64,000 nucleotides of DNA from Mixophyes australis (GCA_036250195.1 JAVHZZ010000004.1:255750728-255814727), one strand, 5' to 3'; positions 25,501 through 36,319 are shown, numbered from the stretch's first letter. Notes: generated from the sequence alone by a model not told the origin. A program made the numbers and translations.

Positions 25501-28348
25501 CAGTTCTATATTTATTACAATGCTGAACAGTATACGGAGCAGATTCAGTTAGAAATGAATCTGCAGTCCGAAATCTTGTTAAGTAACCTTTGTATAAAAT
25601 TGTGCTATTTATAATAAATCAGGGGTTTATAAACTGTGGTTTAGAGACTGACTCTTTGTTTGGAAGTTTGTTCCAAATCAAAAGTCCTGTAAGCAACTGC
25701 TGAATGATGGCCGAAGTACACAAAGCCGTTCCAACATTCAAAGAAAGACCATACAGTTCAAGATCCTCTAACATATCCAACTGAGTTTTTTACCCCTACA
25801 AAATCATAACCATTATATTCTAAGTGGTCAAGTGTAAAGGAAATGTGTTAACTGAGAAACGCTTCTACATAATTCTCTGGCAATCTGGGTCCAGGGGGAG
25901 AATGTTTAAGAAACCATACCCAATGGTATACTATATACATCATTGGTAAAAGGGGCTACTCACTTTTTAATTATTGCCCCCTTCAAACAGAACTTTGGTT
26001 CGGGTGATCACCATCTTTACTTATATTGAGCAGTGTCCATGCCTCAACTTCATGCAATCCACCAATCATCAGCCAGCTTTTACTTCTAGCTGCTGCATTG
26101 GATATCATGCTAAGGAGACGTAAGCAGTGGCAAAGGTCAAAACCAGGACCCTGCTCAGTACAAGAAATTGTGGTGAACTTGGGGAGGGGGAACCTGACTA
26201 AAGTACTATTTCACAGTTGGGAGGATAGATAGACAGACCCATTTAAATGGTTTGTGGGACAAAACAAAAGTTTAAAAAAGGTGCAGTTTCTTCATTTCAC
26301 TTCATTACGAACATGTGAGTCATTCTATTTTAGAGACCACTTATGGATTATCTTGTACCATGAGTGCCAAACTGATGTGAATTTCTTACAACTTCTGGAA
26401 CACAATCCAGCTTTGTTCATCCAATCAAGCAATCCTTCCACATATCTGACTATAAAGTAAACAAAGATTCCATGATACATGTGACATTTTAAGCAGTACA
26501 CGATTTATGGCTACCACACCTGTGCTGTATGGTATCTGACATATGCAGAATTTAAAGCAAATTTCTGTAAGCTAGGAGGCAGCTGAGGTTCATATGATCA
26601 TGAAAAACACAAAGCATCATTTCCAGAGTGTGTTATAGCAAAGCTTTTTTCTGACTTTAATGTCTTTGTTCATTAATTTTTAAGTAATACATTAAGATTA
26701 TTATATTAAAATGGAGGAAGGTCACACACAGTGAATTATAAAGTCAACAATGGCTCTGTACAAATATACCATCACGTGTGTGTTTGCTACACCATGATAG
26801 ACTGCTTATACTTTTACATACAGTCACTTACCTGCTCCTCTTAAACAAAAAATAAAAAATAGACACTTAGATTTTTCTTTAAATTGCAATTTCCACAAGG
26901 GGGACATATTTAAAGTAACACTGAAACAGAGTTCTATATACAGTTAATATCTGGACAGCTGTTCCATTTCTGTTTGAGTCATGCTTTCTCCTCACCCAGT
27001 TGATGAGCACATATCGAGCTAGCATTGCATGGGGCTCCTTCACACTGCAAAATCCATACATCACTTTCTGGTTTTCAAAGTGGCTGGCGAGGTCATGCAA
27101 ACCTCCACCTGGAAGAAACATAGGAGAGGTCAAGGCCTGAAGATCTCAGCAAGGACACTGTACACCTTTTGTGGACTATGGGCTAGCAAGTCTGAAGCAC
27201 TAGCAATAAACAGACCATTCTCCTCCAGGTGCATTTCACCATCAGCGGCCTCATACTGCCACCAGACTCTAGAGGGCAGGAGAACATTTAAATGGCTGTT
27301 GAAGGTAGACGTGGCATAAAGATGGTGCCAGTACATCAGTAGATCTGTTTTCAGCTTTCAAAGCGTTAAAATTTTCCCTGCATCAGGCAATGACATCAGA
27401 CTGCTCCATGGAAGTGATGTTTTCTTATAGGGAGAAGGGTTCTCCTACTGGATATTTGAAACTCTATATTCTCTAGTTATGTATAATGTAGTCATGATAT
27501 TAAGCTATTCCTTCTCTTATCAGCCATGTTAGACCTTCAATTCAAGAATTTGGAAGTTAAACATTTCCAATTCTGTAAAGATCCTGAAACGTTTGCAAGT
27601 ATATTTGTGAGTTACTAGTGGTACTTTTATGCAAGACAACCTGTACACTAGATGTAGTGATCAGTTATGGTAGATAGGTCCATTAATATTTTCATCCAAT
27701 TTATCCCACTTTCCTGGGAGCTTGGACACCAGGGGAACTGGAAGATGATCAGTAGTAAGGAGTGGGAATCAATTAAATCTGTTTTTGAAAACCATTATCA
27801 GAACCACTCTACATTCCCATTGGCACAAACAGAGATTTTTAAATGCAGGTCAAAATCAAATTTTTCCTTGTTTGTTTTAGCCTGGAAATATCCTATAACA
27901 AAATGAAATTTTTTAGTCCTATTCTTTTGAGTTTTGGTTAAACACCAGACACAGGTTCCATTCACTACTAAACACATGGTAAACCTTACACTTGCCCCTG
28001 TAGGAGTCCTCTATGAGACACACCCTCAGGTCATTTTAAACCCTTTGTACTGGGAAATGAATCTCTATAATGAATGTGTCAGAAAGAATCACAGCTTCCA
28101 TTATTCATCATCATGTAGTCACTGAATTGCAGGACAACCAGTGACTCTTACAGTTTAATCACCCCAGCATGCTCCAATGTAGTTCAAAGAATACTCAAGA
28201 GCCATAGGTTACCCAAGCCCAATCTATAGAGTCACATGCAACATTCACATTTGTGCTTCTTACTATAGTCATATCTAGACTTTACCACTTACCCCCTGAT
28301 GCTGCCAACATGAGATTATCTGTGCCATCCTCGTATGTGTACAATGCC
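16439..28348 (-). CDS. DBN1: Drebrin (DBN1), 12 coding exons, first coding exon missing
   Basis: This gene encodes drebrin, a cytoplasmic F-actin side-binding and bundling protein of dendritic spines and other cell extensions. Twelve exons (28293-28348, 26996-27108, 25000-25074, 24221-24367, 24063-24140, 23361-23512, 22974-23037, 22816-22875, 21692-21800, 20099-20736, 17579-17681, 16439-16527) join in frame with GT-AG borders, giving 1684 nt including the stop. Read in order they give most of the ADF-homology domain (exons 2-5), a long charged helical segment (exons 6-9), an acidic low-complexity middle (exons 10-11) and the conserved C-terminal tail. Diagnostic stretches include [44 protein letters not shown] and EGYFSQSQ. 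There is no SH3 domain, which excludes drebrin-like protein (DBNL). The first coding exon, expected to hold about 29 residues ending in a split Trp codon, was not found. The frog protein would be near 590 residues, against about 649 in human, mostly because the middle region is shorter. Confidence 0.96.
16528..17578 (-). other. DBN1: DBN1 intron 12
   Basis: GT-AG intron of 1051 bp. It contains a small perfect inverted repeat at 17116-17132 (GGTTGCC-AGG-GGCAACC), which resembles an RFX X-box but has one extra spacer base. An A16 run lies near 17436-17451. Confidence 0.85.
17579..17681 (-). CDS. DBN1: DBN1 coding exon 12 (second Homer-type motif)
   Basis: This 103-nt exon encodes [20 protein letters not shown], then [14 protein letters not shown], plus one base. 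It holds a second PPxxF motif (PPPVF) and is very close to the human sequence. The acceptor is CTCCAG and the donor GTAACA. Confidence 0.95.
18463..18521 (-). mobile_element. hAT-type MITE end
   Basis: On the minus strand it starts CAGGGGAATAACTAGAAATG and runs into a GGGCCCC-containing segment, a form typical of hAT MITEs with a CAGGGGCGTAACTAGAAAT-like terminus. A related piece is at 29819-29888. The other end was not identified. Confidence 0.5.
19634..19786. mobile_element. MITE, about 153 bp, in DBN1 intron 11
   Basis: The inverted ends TTTACTAAACTGCGGGTTTG and CAAACCCACAGTTTAGTAAA lie at roughly 19642-19661 and 19759-19778, extended on both sides. The inner part GATGTTGCCTATAGCAACC is characteristic of a common frog MITE family. 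There is no coding capacity. Confidence 0.82.
20099..20736 (-). CDS. DBN1: DBN1 coding exon 11 (large acidic exon, first Homer-type motif)
   Basis: This 638-nt exon encodes about 212 residues and is the longest open stretch on the minus strand of the gene. It is acidic and Pro/Ser rich. Conserved islands are [24 protein letters not shown] and [18 protein letters not shown] fits the Homer EVH1 ligand pattern PPxxF. The acceptor is TTGAAG and the donor GTGTGC. The human proline run (about ten Pro with one Leu, proposed to bind profilin) has no counterpart here. Confidence 0.93.
20737..21691 (-). other. DBN1: DBN1 intron 10
   Basis: GT-AG intron of 955 bp. In mammals and birds the neuron-specific drebrin A insert is encoded in this part of the gene. 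I see no open segment resembling that insert here. Confidence 0.8.
21692..21800 (-). CDS. DBN1: DBN1 coding exon 10
   Basis: This 109-nt exon encodes [20 protein letters not shown], then [16 protein letters not shown], and one base of a split codon. EAAAIIAQR and [11 protein letters not shown] are close to identical to human drebrin; the rest has diverged. The acceptor is CAACAG and the donor GTATGT. Confidence 0.93.
21801..22815 (-). other. DBN1: DBN1 intron 9
   Basis: GT-AG intron of 1015 bp with no recognised repeat. The minus-strand ORFs here only run on from exon 9. Confidence 0.8.
22816..22875 (-). CDS. DBN1: DBN1 coding exon 9
   Basis: This 60-nt exon encodes [20 protein letters not shown], aligning to the human segment ending KKSESEVE. 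The acceptor is GCCAG and the donor GTAAGG. The intron before it is only 98 bp, the shortest in the gene. Confidence 0.9.
22974..23037 (-). CDS. DBN1: DBN1 coding exon 8 (charged helix)
   Basis: This 64-nt exon finishes an Arg codon and encodes [20 protein letters not shown] plus F. It corresponds to the human stretch ending KEQSIF. The acceptor is GACAG and the donor GTGAGT. Confidence 0.9.
23038..23360 (-). other. DBN1: DBN1 intron 7
   Basis: GT-AG intron of 323 bp, AT-rich, nothing else seen. Confidence 0.85.
23361..23512 (-). CDS. DBN1: DBN1 coding exon 7 (coiled-coil / charged helix)
   Basis: This 152-nt exon encodes 50 residues and two bases of an Arg codon. It is almost all Glu, Arg, Lys and Gln, including [17 protein letters not shown] and REQQIEEH. 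This is the helical segment used in F-actin binding and bundling. The acceptor is ATCAG and the donor GTACCT. Confidence 0.95.
23513..24062 (-). other. DBN1: DBN1 intron 6
   Basis: Intron of 550 bp with a weak GTAAAA donor and an ATCAG acceptor. Nothing else seen. Confidence 0.85.
24063..24140 (-). CDS. DBN1: DBN1 coding exon 6 (start of helical actin-binding region)
   Basis: This 78-nt exon encodes 26 residues, [20 protein letters not shown] followed by FWEQAK. The acceptor is CCGCAG. The donor GTAAAA is weak but keeps the frame, and joins to REEEERK in exon 7 as in other drebrins. Confidence 0.93.
24221..24367 (-). CDS. DBN1: DBN1 coding exon 5 (end of ADF-H domain)
   Basis: This 147-nt exon encodes 49 residues starting [15 protein letters not shown] and continuing through [17 protein letters not shown] to NGDPV. 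The acceptor is TATAG and the donor GTAAGT. It covers the last strand and helix of the ADF-homology domain. Confidence 0.95.
24368..24999 (-). other. DBN1: DBN1 intron 4
   Basis: GT-AG intron of 632 bp with no recognised repeat. Confidence 0.85.
25000..25074 (-). CDS. DBN1: DBN1 coding exon 4 (ADF-H domain)
   Basis: This 75-nt exon encodes exactly 25 residues, [16 protein letters not shown] followed by VAQVADFFQ. The acceptor is CTTAG and the donor GTGAGG. Human drebrin has the same segment with small changes such as VAKVAEFFQ. Confidence 0.95.
25075..26995 (-). other. DBN1: DBN1 intron 3
   Basis: GT-AG intron of 1921 bp. It contains a CTCF-like motif at 25436-25447. No gene or clear repeat otherwise. 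Confidence 0.85.
25436..25447 (+). promoter_or_regulatory. CTCF-like motif in DBN1 intron 3
   Basis: CCACTAGGGGGC matches the core of the vertebrate CTCF consensus (CCASYAGRKGGC). Such cores also occur in repeats and by chance, so occupancy is unknown. Confidence 0.4.
26996..27108 (-). CDS. DBN1: DBN1 coding exon 3 (ADF-H domain)
   Basis: This 113-nt exon completes a Gly codon and encodes 37 residues, including [15 protein letters not shown] and YVLINW, the core of the ADF-homology fold. The acceptor is TTCCAG and the donor GTGAGG. It closes on a complete Trp codon, in phase with exon 4. Confidence 0.95.
27109..28292 (-). other. DBN1: DBN1 intron 2
   Basis: GT-AG intron of 1184 bp between exons 2 and 3. 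The short ORFs have no family pattern. Confidence 0.85.
28293..28348 (-). CDS. DBN1: DBN1 coding exon 2 (ADF-H domain, start)
   Basis: This 56-nt exon encodes [18 protein letters not shown]. Its first base completes a split codon, Trp by comparison with human DBN1, and its last base starts a Gly codon. The acceptor reads TATAG and the donor is GTAAGT. The match to the human segment starting ALYTYEDG is nearly exact. This is the most 5' exon that I can recognise in the window. Confidence 0.93.
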
Positions 28349-28453
28349 CTATAAAGAGAGAACAAATTAGGATTAAATAAGTGCTAAGTAATAGGGCTGG
28401 AGAATTTCACACACACTTCCTTTTAAGCTATTTTAGCCTTCATGCGTGAAAGA

Positions 28454-28591
28454 CATCATCATCATTTATTTATATAGCGCCAGCAAATTCCGTAGCACTT
28501 GACAATTGGTAACAAACATTAATAAGACAATACTGGGTAATACATACAGACAGAGAGGTAAGAGAATCCTGCTCGCAAGCTTACAATCTCT
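28454..28591 (-). mobile_element. L2-like LINE 3' end fragment
   Basis: On the minus strand it reads GATTGTAAGCTTGCGAGCAG, then a body ending GCTGGCGCTATATAAATAAAT with (GATG)n. The LINE at 57870-58160 has the related GATTGTACGCTCCTTCGAGC followed by TGGCGCCCTATAAATAAATA. This copy is a short 3' end only. Confidence 0.72.
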
Positions 28592-31092
28592 CAATATCTA
28601 CATTAAAATACCTTAAACAAGTCGTTTATGACCTATATTAGCAGGCAAATTGCTGAATTTCTTTGCCAAGAAATAATTTTAAAACACACAATTCTACTTT
28701 AGAGGCTTTCATAAAGTCAACCACCTTTATGTCATATTCCTTTACAAGTTACAAACACAAATAACGTCAGATTTCCTTCTGTATTGTTTAGCAGATCTAA
28801 ATCCCTTCAAGGTTCAGAGTATTCACTGTTCTGTCTGGAAGACAAGCAGTGAGTAATATAGTGATAAACTACACAGCTGACCCCTGACATTGCGGCTAGA
28901 ATGTCCTTTTAAACAAAATGTAAAAGTTTATCAACCTAGTATGAGTATTCTCTTTAGTCTATGCATCGATATAGACACCAAGGAAAAAATATTAAGAGGA
29001 ATTCATTTTAACTTTGGCTATATAGTCCTAGAATACATAGAAATTGCTGTCATTTTTAGGGTTGTCTAACTTGCTCCCCTCAAAACGTTTCCATTCTTAT
29101 AATGTAAAAGGCTCTCAAAGGTTTTGCTGCAATAAGTCAAATTATTACACAGTGCTAATCAAATAAATGGGATTATTGAGGTACCTTGCAGAAAGTATGT
29201 GCGTTTGGGAGGTATTCTCTATATATTTCCGGATATGAATTTTTTTCACAAATCATTCAGCTAGCAATAACTATTAGCATACCCAAAATTTGCGAGCATG
29301 GGCCATAACTTCCAAGGTGGCAGCTGCTGGGCCCAATCTTGCGGCCATCTATGCTGCTCTGGGACTTGTTCCACAGTCAAATCCTCAGCACACTGAGGAG
29401 AATGGAGCAGTGCGTGCAGTCAACACGGTGCTTAATGACCCAGTAAGGCATTTGAAGCCACAGAATGTTGCGAGACGACATTGCGGGCACCAAACTTAAA
29501 TCCAGTAGAGTGGCATACAACAAGGGGCCGTGGGGGGGTTCTGATAAGGTAAGTGAGGGAAGGAGTTCATAGGGGTCATGTTTTATTTGAGGTCAGGGTA
29601 GATGTTAAGGGACCTATGATATTGGGACATTGATCGGGGTAACTATAATATTGGAGGGAATATAGGAGCAATAATGATATTGGGGCATTATATGCAGGAG
29701 ATTATTGATATTGGGGTAACCGATTACATGAAATGAATGATGGAGCACTAGATATTTCCACTAGGAGCTAGACATACCCCCTCTAGCAGACACCACTGTC
29801 ACTATCACCATGATACAAGGTGCCCCTCCCTAGAACTTTGGGGGCCCCATTAAAATGTTACTTCTCACAAATTTCTAGTTACGCCCTGAACAAGAGTGGT
29901 GCTGTGCGGTCCATGGATATTCATGCTGTAGTCATCAATGTGTCACTGCAGGTGCTGGGGAAGTTTTCAGAAACTCTTGCCTAGGTTATAGCTATAGAAT
30001 GGTTGTCAAGATAAACCTGTTGTAAAGGAATTGTGCCAAACACCTATTGCCGGCAGGAGCCTGGTAAAGGGGAACGCACATGTACTTGGAGCTGTTTTTT
30101 CTCACCCCAATATAAAAAGACTACACTGTTTGCCATGTGCTATGAAATATTTACACTGTTGTAAATACATAAATAGAAGTAGAGGGTAAAGGGTAGAGAC
30201 AGTGGGAGTTTACAATATCTAATGTATCTTTTAATGCAATTTGCATTTTATTTTTACAATTCCTCATGTGAATTGTCACTTGCCATGCTATATAAAACCA
30301 TCAGCTCTCCATAAAAAATATAACATAATATAATATAACATAGATCTTCAGACTATAACCTTGGTGGTATGGAGGACTCGTTATCTATGTCAATTCACTT
30401 TCTAGGACTCCTGCATGTGAAAGTCTGTCTGTTCCAAAACACATTGCACTGGTTCAAGGTCATGAATATGCCCGGACCTGTGGGGACGCGAGAGAAAGTA
30501 TTAATTCTAACTATAGAACAAAGGCTAAAAAGACATGATTTTTGGAGTTCAACAGAAATAATGGTTCTGTGGTTTATAGCCCATCAGAGCTAAAAATAAC
30601 TTGTTCTGTTCTGTACCGGGGTGAAGAGAAATCCTTTAACATAGGTTGTGCAAGATTTCTGTGACACAGGGAAAGTTGTGGTGGTAGAAGATACAACACA
30701 ACGTGCAGGAGTGTACTGGGTGGCATCTAGCATCAAAAATATATGCATGTAACCATGCCGGATTGTGGTCGGGACAACCAAATCTATTGTCCTGGGTCCT
30801 CCACTGCCGCCTGCTTCCCACATTCAGTGATGCAGAGCTGTATGCATAGTATTAAGAGCCGTGGCAGTGCTGCTCTCATGCTTATTCCTGGGAGGGAAGG
30901 GTGGTGGGGGGGCATGGCAATGACAATTTGCATAATCACTCAGCAGGGACTGTGTACATGACGCAATTCAAAGCAAATCCATCCAAGTTAAAATAATCCA
31001 AAGTAAGGACATACTGTCCACATCAGTGATTGAATTGCCATTGGTGCAGCCCAACGGGGCCCAAGGAGATAATGGGGCCTGGTGCATTCGGG
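28592..31092. other. Upstream/intron 1 DNA with one hAT-type end
   Basis: No drebrin exon or other gene found. 29819-29888 ends with TTTCTAGTTACGCCCTG, a hAT-type MITE terminus on the minus strand. The ORF at 29290-29499 (69 residues) shows no known family pattern. Confidence 0.45.
29819..29888 (-). mobile_element. hAT-type MITE end (second copy)
   Basis: The minus-strand end CAGGGCGTAACTAGAAATTT is followed by a GGGGCCCC segment, related to 18463-18521. The opposite end was not identified. Confidence 0.5.
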
Positions 31093-31159
31093 ACTAGTGA
31101 GCTGTGGACCCGGTTCCCTCCTCCAAACTTCCCTGCTCAGCGGCCCACAGCTCGCTAGT
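31093..31159. repeat. Imperfect inverted repeat
   Basis: ACTAGTGAGCTGTGGACC at 31093-31110 pairs with GGCCCACAGCTCGCTAGT at 31142-31159 (18 nt, 2 mismatches, 31-nt loop). It sits in a GC-rich patch and is probably the core of an old fold-back element. Confidence 0.7.
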
Positions 31160-32363
31160 TCCGCCTCTGGTCCACATCACACAGTAAAACTAGGATAATG
31201 AATAAAAGGCTGAAGTTCAGGCCTAGCTTTCTATTATATTACCAGACTTGCCAACTTTGAAAATATGTTCAGGGTTGTCTATAAAAAAAATACTGCACCA
31301 TGCTTCTCTGTGGTGCATTGCTCTAACTTTACATAATTTCAAAGATCAACACAAGCCCAATCATTACATTAACCTACGTCCCATACACTATAGGGCATAC
31401 GTGCCCATAAGAAATACATACCAAACCAGTAATAACACGATAGACACTTCAAAATGGTTACCATAGGAACATGCATACAATTAGTGGATTAATTTGCTAC
31501 AGGTGAAAATAGCTAACTCAGATCAAAGGTAGGGCCTATGATGAGGAAAGCAGGGGCAGATGCTGGCAGCAAAGTGTATAAAATTACAAACACTCATTAC
31601 ACTCTTTGTGCGTCACTGCAAATCGCAAGACCTTCAGAGGTCTTGTGGAGTCCATGAATTGAAGGGGGACCTACACAATATTAAGCAGTTTGTTTTAATG
31701 ATGTGGCTGATCTGTGTTTATATACACATACATACAGTGGTAGAAGTGGGGGTGTAAATAGTGGTATATCACTTCAACTGCAAGACTATCAAATTCCATT
31801 CACTTACGATCTCCATACCGCCACTGTATGAAAACCACACTCTCGAATGGGAGCAGTCCTTCCGTGTGAGGAAGGCCACCTGATGTATCCTGTGAATCAT
31901 GGCATTGCACTGCAGGGGGCAGGCCTTTATGATGCTAATCACGCACCGATTCCCCCCTGCAACTTGTACCTCACATCCTGGGTCCCCTGGAGGGAATATA
32001 AAAAGAGGTGGCAAGTACGGCATTTCTTCTCCACAAAAGCTGGTCACATGCCATTTTCTGACGTGGAGGTCATGACCACAGAGGCAGTATAGCAGGTTTC
32101 AAGATGATATATCAGGAATGGTAGAGAGAAAGGGGTCAATGACCAGAAACAGTAGGAGGGGGAGAGTTGGCCCAGACAGACAATGAGGGGAGACTGTATG
32201 CTTGTGTTATGCACCGGTTAGTAATGGGTGTGGCTGAAATAGCCAAACACACTAATTAGAAGGGGGGTGCCCACATAAGTTTGTCATAAAAATATTTTAT
32301 AGTTTATATAAATCTCCAGCACTCACTCTGTATCAAAGTCAGTTGTTAATGAAGCTTTTAACT
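31160..32363. other. Upstream/intron 1 DNA
   Basis: No gene recognised. A CTCF-like TGCAGGGGGCAGG lies at 31911-31923. The minus-strand ORF at 31769-32047 has no domain pattern. Confidence 0.4.
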
Positions 32364-33338
32364 TTCGTACAGTTATCTTTTTCTAAGGACGAAACGCGTT
32401 TTGGACGCCCTACACACCCCACAAAGCGACTCCCTGAATACTCACCTCTACCCTAGAACCACACTTCACACAAACTCTCCAGGACCGAAGGGGTAAGCAG
32501 GGAAACTAGGAAGAAAACTGAGCCCGCAGTGGAACGCAGAGTGCGCTCCACCAAAACCGGAAGTCCGGTACAAGCGTCTGCCAGGCGAAACAGCATCCCC
32601 GTTTCAACTACAGCCACAACACCGCTCGGGACACGCTACAGAAACCCTCTGACTGCAGCGCCCGCACTCCAGGACAGAGAGACCGCCTGACAACTATCAA
32701 ACTGCTCTTATAAGAGCTTTCCAAGCAAAAGTTACACAACCGCACAATACACATTACCACCCCGCACACATAGTCCATTTTAGCGCCCAATTCAAACACT
32801 TAAAACGCATCACAGTACATAAATTAGAGGCCATCACAATACATACTGCCTCTATATTCAGCTCTAGCCATATAAGAGCTCTTTAACCCCCCCCCACTCA
32901 TACCATTAGCCACACCCCTCAAAGGAGGTACCTAACCCCCATAATATACAGTGCAAATAGGGCTGTAAACAGGGCAAAGAGCTTTAGACTTACACCGGCA
33001 AAAGAGCTATAAACCACTTAAAGCCCCAAAAGTATATTGAAGGTACCAGCCCATTCTGTGTTCTCCACACGCAAATATCTGCCCCCCACATCCTCCCCCC
33101 TCTGTCTTGCTCTCCCCCCCCCCCCCCCCCTCGCTCTCTTCTTTTCTCTCCCCTTCCCTCTTCTCTCTCCACAGGCTGCGCCACGGCAAAAACAAAAAGA
33201 CAAGCAACGAGATCGGCAAACGGAACATCCGAAGAATCCGTAACAGCAGCACTAATCCCTAACAAACCCTTGTCAAGCGCAGACGTCCAAGGTAAGCTCA
33301 CCAACGAGAGCCCCCACCACCCGCTTCGTACAGTTATC
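32364..33338. mobile_element. 947-bp retroelement-like insertion with 14-bp target duplication
   Basis: TTCGTACAGTTATC occurs exactly at 32364-32377 and 33325-33338, bounding an insert of 947 bp. The insert starts TTTTTCTAAGGACGAAACGCG. GGACGAAAC resembles the 3' half of a hammerhead ribozyme core, as found in amphibian Penelope-like terminal repeats. Near its right end a pyrimidine tract (33114-33170) runs into CCACAG, then a 117-nt segment (33175-33291) with one fully open frame and an AAG/GTAAGC donor, so it looks like an internal exon. A 14-bp duplication fits target-primed insertion (LINE or Penelope type). The family and the orientation are uncertain. Confidence 0.6.
33114..33130. repeat. 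C homopolymer (about 17 nt)
   Basis: Pure C run within a longer pyrimidine tract of the 947-bp insertion. Confidence 0.9.
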
Positions 33339-36314
33339 CATTGGACTGGTGATACTGGCTGGCAGCAGTAAGAGAACGCTTACCCTCGCTAGACCAGTGC
33401 AGGGTCCCATTGCATATGCATGACAGAGCTTGCTATGCAGAGCAACAGTGAACGGAAGATACCTTCCATCCTTCCCACTGTGGGACAGACATCTCCGCAG
33501 TAGAGATGACGGGACAGAGCCCGGAAATCAGAACTGTAATGCTGAAATCAGGACAGCTGGGGAGGTAGAATACAATCTCACACACCTAAAACAAGGGTTG
33601 AAAGACTAACAGATGGTGTAAATAACTATAAAGAATATTGCCACGTTTGCAAAGAAACAAACAAAAACAAGACTACATACAAAGAATTACTACTTAATTT
33701 CAGTAAACAAAATTTTATCACCATATGTTGCAATAATATGGGTTAGAGGGTTCAAAAACCTTATATGTGGAGTTATTAAACAAGACCCTTGGTCTAGAGT
33801 TAAATTTTAAGAGTTTTTTCCCCCATATCTGTTTGCAGATCAGTACAGTTGCTGCAATGCACTGACAGCCAGCATATGTCCTACATACTGGCCGATGCTG
33901 CTATTGCCCTCAGGGGCTATAATGGTAAAGTGATCTGCTAGCCCAGTGTATCCATGCTGCTGCAGAGAGGACAAACATACGGTGCATCTCACATTGTATC
34001 ACACTATTAACTCAAACTTTCTGAGGATTGCTACATATAACTGCAAGACACATGGCATTTTAATAGAACAGTCTATTACTTTTGGCCTCACACATGGGAC
34101 ACTAATTTTAGACATTTAACATGTCCTTAAAGCACATTTTAAAAAAATATTGAAACCGCACAGAATTTCTGACCAGCATTTACTTTGCTTCTCATTAATT
34201 TCATTGTTGTCTGCAGTGTTCTGAAGAGTTAACAGTTTGTAAAATGTAATGGAGAATATTTATTGAAACACTGACTTAAGTACATAGTATACACACGATA
34301 CTGCAGGGAAGCTTTCAGATGGGTTAATGATCTCACGTCTAATGCTCTGTTAAAGCAAAGTACAAGGTTTTGTCTACGTTTTAAAATAGCATTTTCAATG
34401 CCAGTATGTACAAACCCTTAAAGAAATCGAATACATAACACACCGATACATATTTAGTCAGCAATTGACATGCAGATCTTTCTGTTACTCTATTGTATGA
34501 TGATTACAGTGACATGACGGCTGGACAGACAGAAACGGCGGATGTGACATAAATACATGCAGAAAGCGTTGCTAGAGGTTGAGGTAGTGCCCTGAGATCC
34601 TCGCTTCTCCATCTCCTCCACAGACAAAAGCAGACCCCACAGCTCTCAGATAAACATGGGGCTACAGATGTTGCCATGGTAGCAGACTGAGGAACCCAAT
34701 GATGGAATTCATGAAGCCACATGACACAGGACACTGAGCTACCCATTAATAAACATGTCAAATTCTTGTTTTAGAAGGTTGGGATGAAACAGAGAAGGTG
34801 GAATATGAAATCTAAACAGAAGTGTTAGGCACTCACTGCAGGCTTCCATAGTGATGCATTTAAAGAACTGGTGGAAAATACAATGATATTATATACATAT
34901 GATATTTTTTACAATTTTAAAATATAGGATACAGCAATGCAGTCAACAATGTCTCACTAATTAGTGAACCTGTACACACTACAGAAAATTCTCAATATAG
35001 GTATGATTTTTCTTTTTTTTCAGCCATTGGTAAAAAGTCCTGATCAGCTTGCCAATTCACGTGTACACACTAAACACATTTTACATGATCTCCCTTCAGA
35101 TCTGTGCTCTTCATCTGTCATGACCATCGGCTGAAAAGAACATGACTCTGCACACTCCATAGAGATCTATGGACACTGCAGTGTGTCACAAGTGCATACA
35201 AGATGCAGAATTAGAATGATACTGCTCCATCGTTGATCGAGAATTTTAGTTTGGTTTAAAAATCAAATGATACGTTGTGCTTTGGAAAGATAATCATTGA
35301 TTGAGCATATACACTAATGCGATATCTGGCCGAACAGTCATTTATCACGTGAATGGCCTGATAGTAGGCTAAAAAACCGGTAGTGTGTTCCCAGTCTCAG
35401 CTATGCTAAATCATTGCTTCTCTACAAGCGTCGTATTCAGCAGCTGTATCTCAGTGAAATTTTTGCTCCATTTACTCATTTAGCCCGGCTCAGTCTAGCT
35501 AGGCTATAGTCAACACTGTCAGCTAATTTGTGATAATACAACTACCTATTATTGCAGCACAGTACAAGTGTGGAAAGGCACTAGAACTAAAAATGTCCAT
35601 ATTTGGCTGGCATCTCTGCCAGCCAATTAGGTTGGTAAAGACCTGTAAATTATACAAGATTTGATAGTATCTTATCTAGTTGACAAATATCAAGGCAATA
35701 AAAACCATAGTATTTAGCATATATGGGTTTCAAATGAAAAAAATATTTATACTGTATTAGATTCTTCTATCTAGTTTTTTCCCCCTTTCACTAACTCTTG
35801 CATTTTTGGAAAGGCATGTTTGATTATAACAGAAGATTCTAGTCTCTGTCAACCTAAAGATCTATCTCAGTTGGAATAAATAGGATTTATAAACAATATT
35901 GTCTATTTACCAAGACCTCGTAGTTTTGAGGATTTCCTATTGCAGAGATTGAAAATCTTCGGCGGACCAAAAACGCCAACAGGTGGCTGGGCCAGCTGAG
36001 CGATGCACACAGATTCCCAGCCATATTGGCTGACAGCTCATCCATGATACTTCTGCACATGGGTGAGCCAACGTGAACTGGAACCCTGGACTTCAGCTTA
36101 CAGTTCCAGATTCAACAAAATATATAAAGTTGATGAAGATAACAAAATAAAAAAAACACACACACACAAAAACCATTTGAAAGAAAAAGATAAAGTAAAA
36201 AATGCTTTATTTTAAAAAATAATTTTTCCAATTCCCAACCCACAGCTATCAATAGAGAAAGGAGGACAGTGCTACCTATCTCAGAAAATGGGCTTCCCCA
36301 TGCATTGCTAGTGG
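33339..36314. other. Upstream/intron 1 DNA
   Basis: No gene recognised. An RFX X-box-like GTTGCCATGGTAGC lies at 34670-34683. The stretch is otherwise AT-rich and unassigned. Confidence 0.4.
34670..34683. promoter_or_regulatory. RFX X-box-like motif
   Basis: GTTGCCATGGTAGC matches 13 of 14 positions of the palindromic X-box GTTRCCATGGYAAC. Function is inferred from the motif only. Confidence 0.3.
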
Positions 36315-36319
36315 ATAGT
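36315..36319. repeat. Target-site duplication of solo LTR, left
   Basis: ATAGT immediately before the TGTGAC end of the LTR, identical to 37402-37406. Confidence 0.8.

Noticed and set aside
32990..33304. Up to 104-codon minus-strand ORFs rich in Gly, Arg and Glu
   Set aside because: The composition comes from the pyrimidine tract and C-run; there is no domain pattern.
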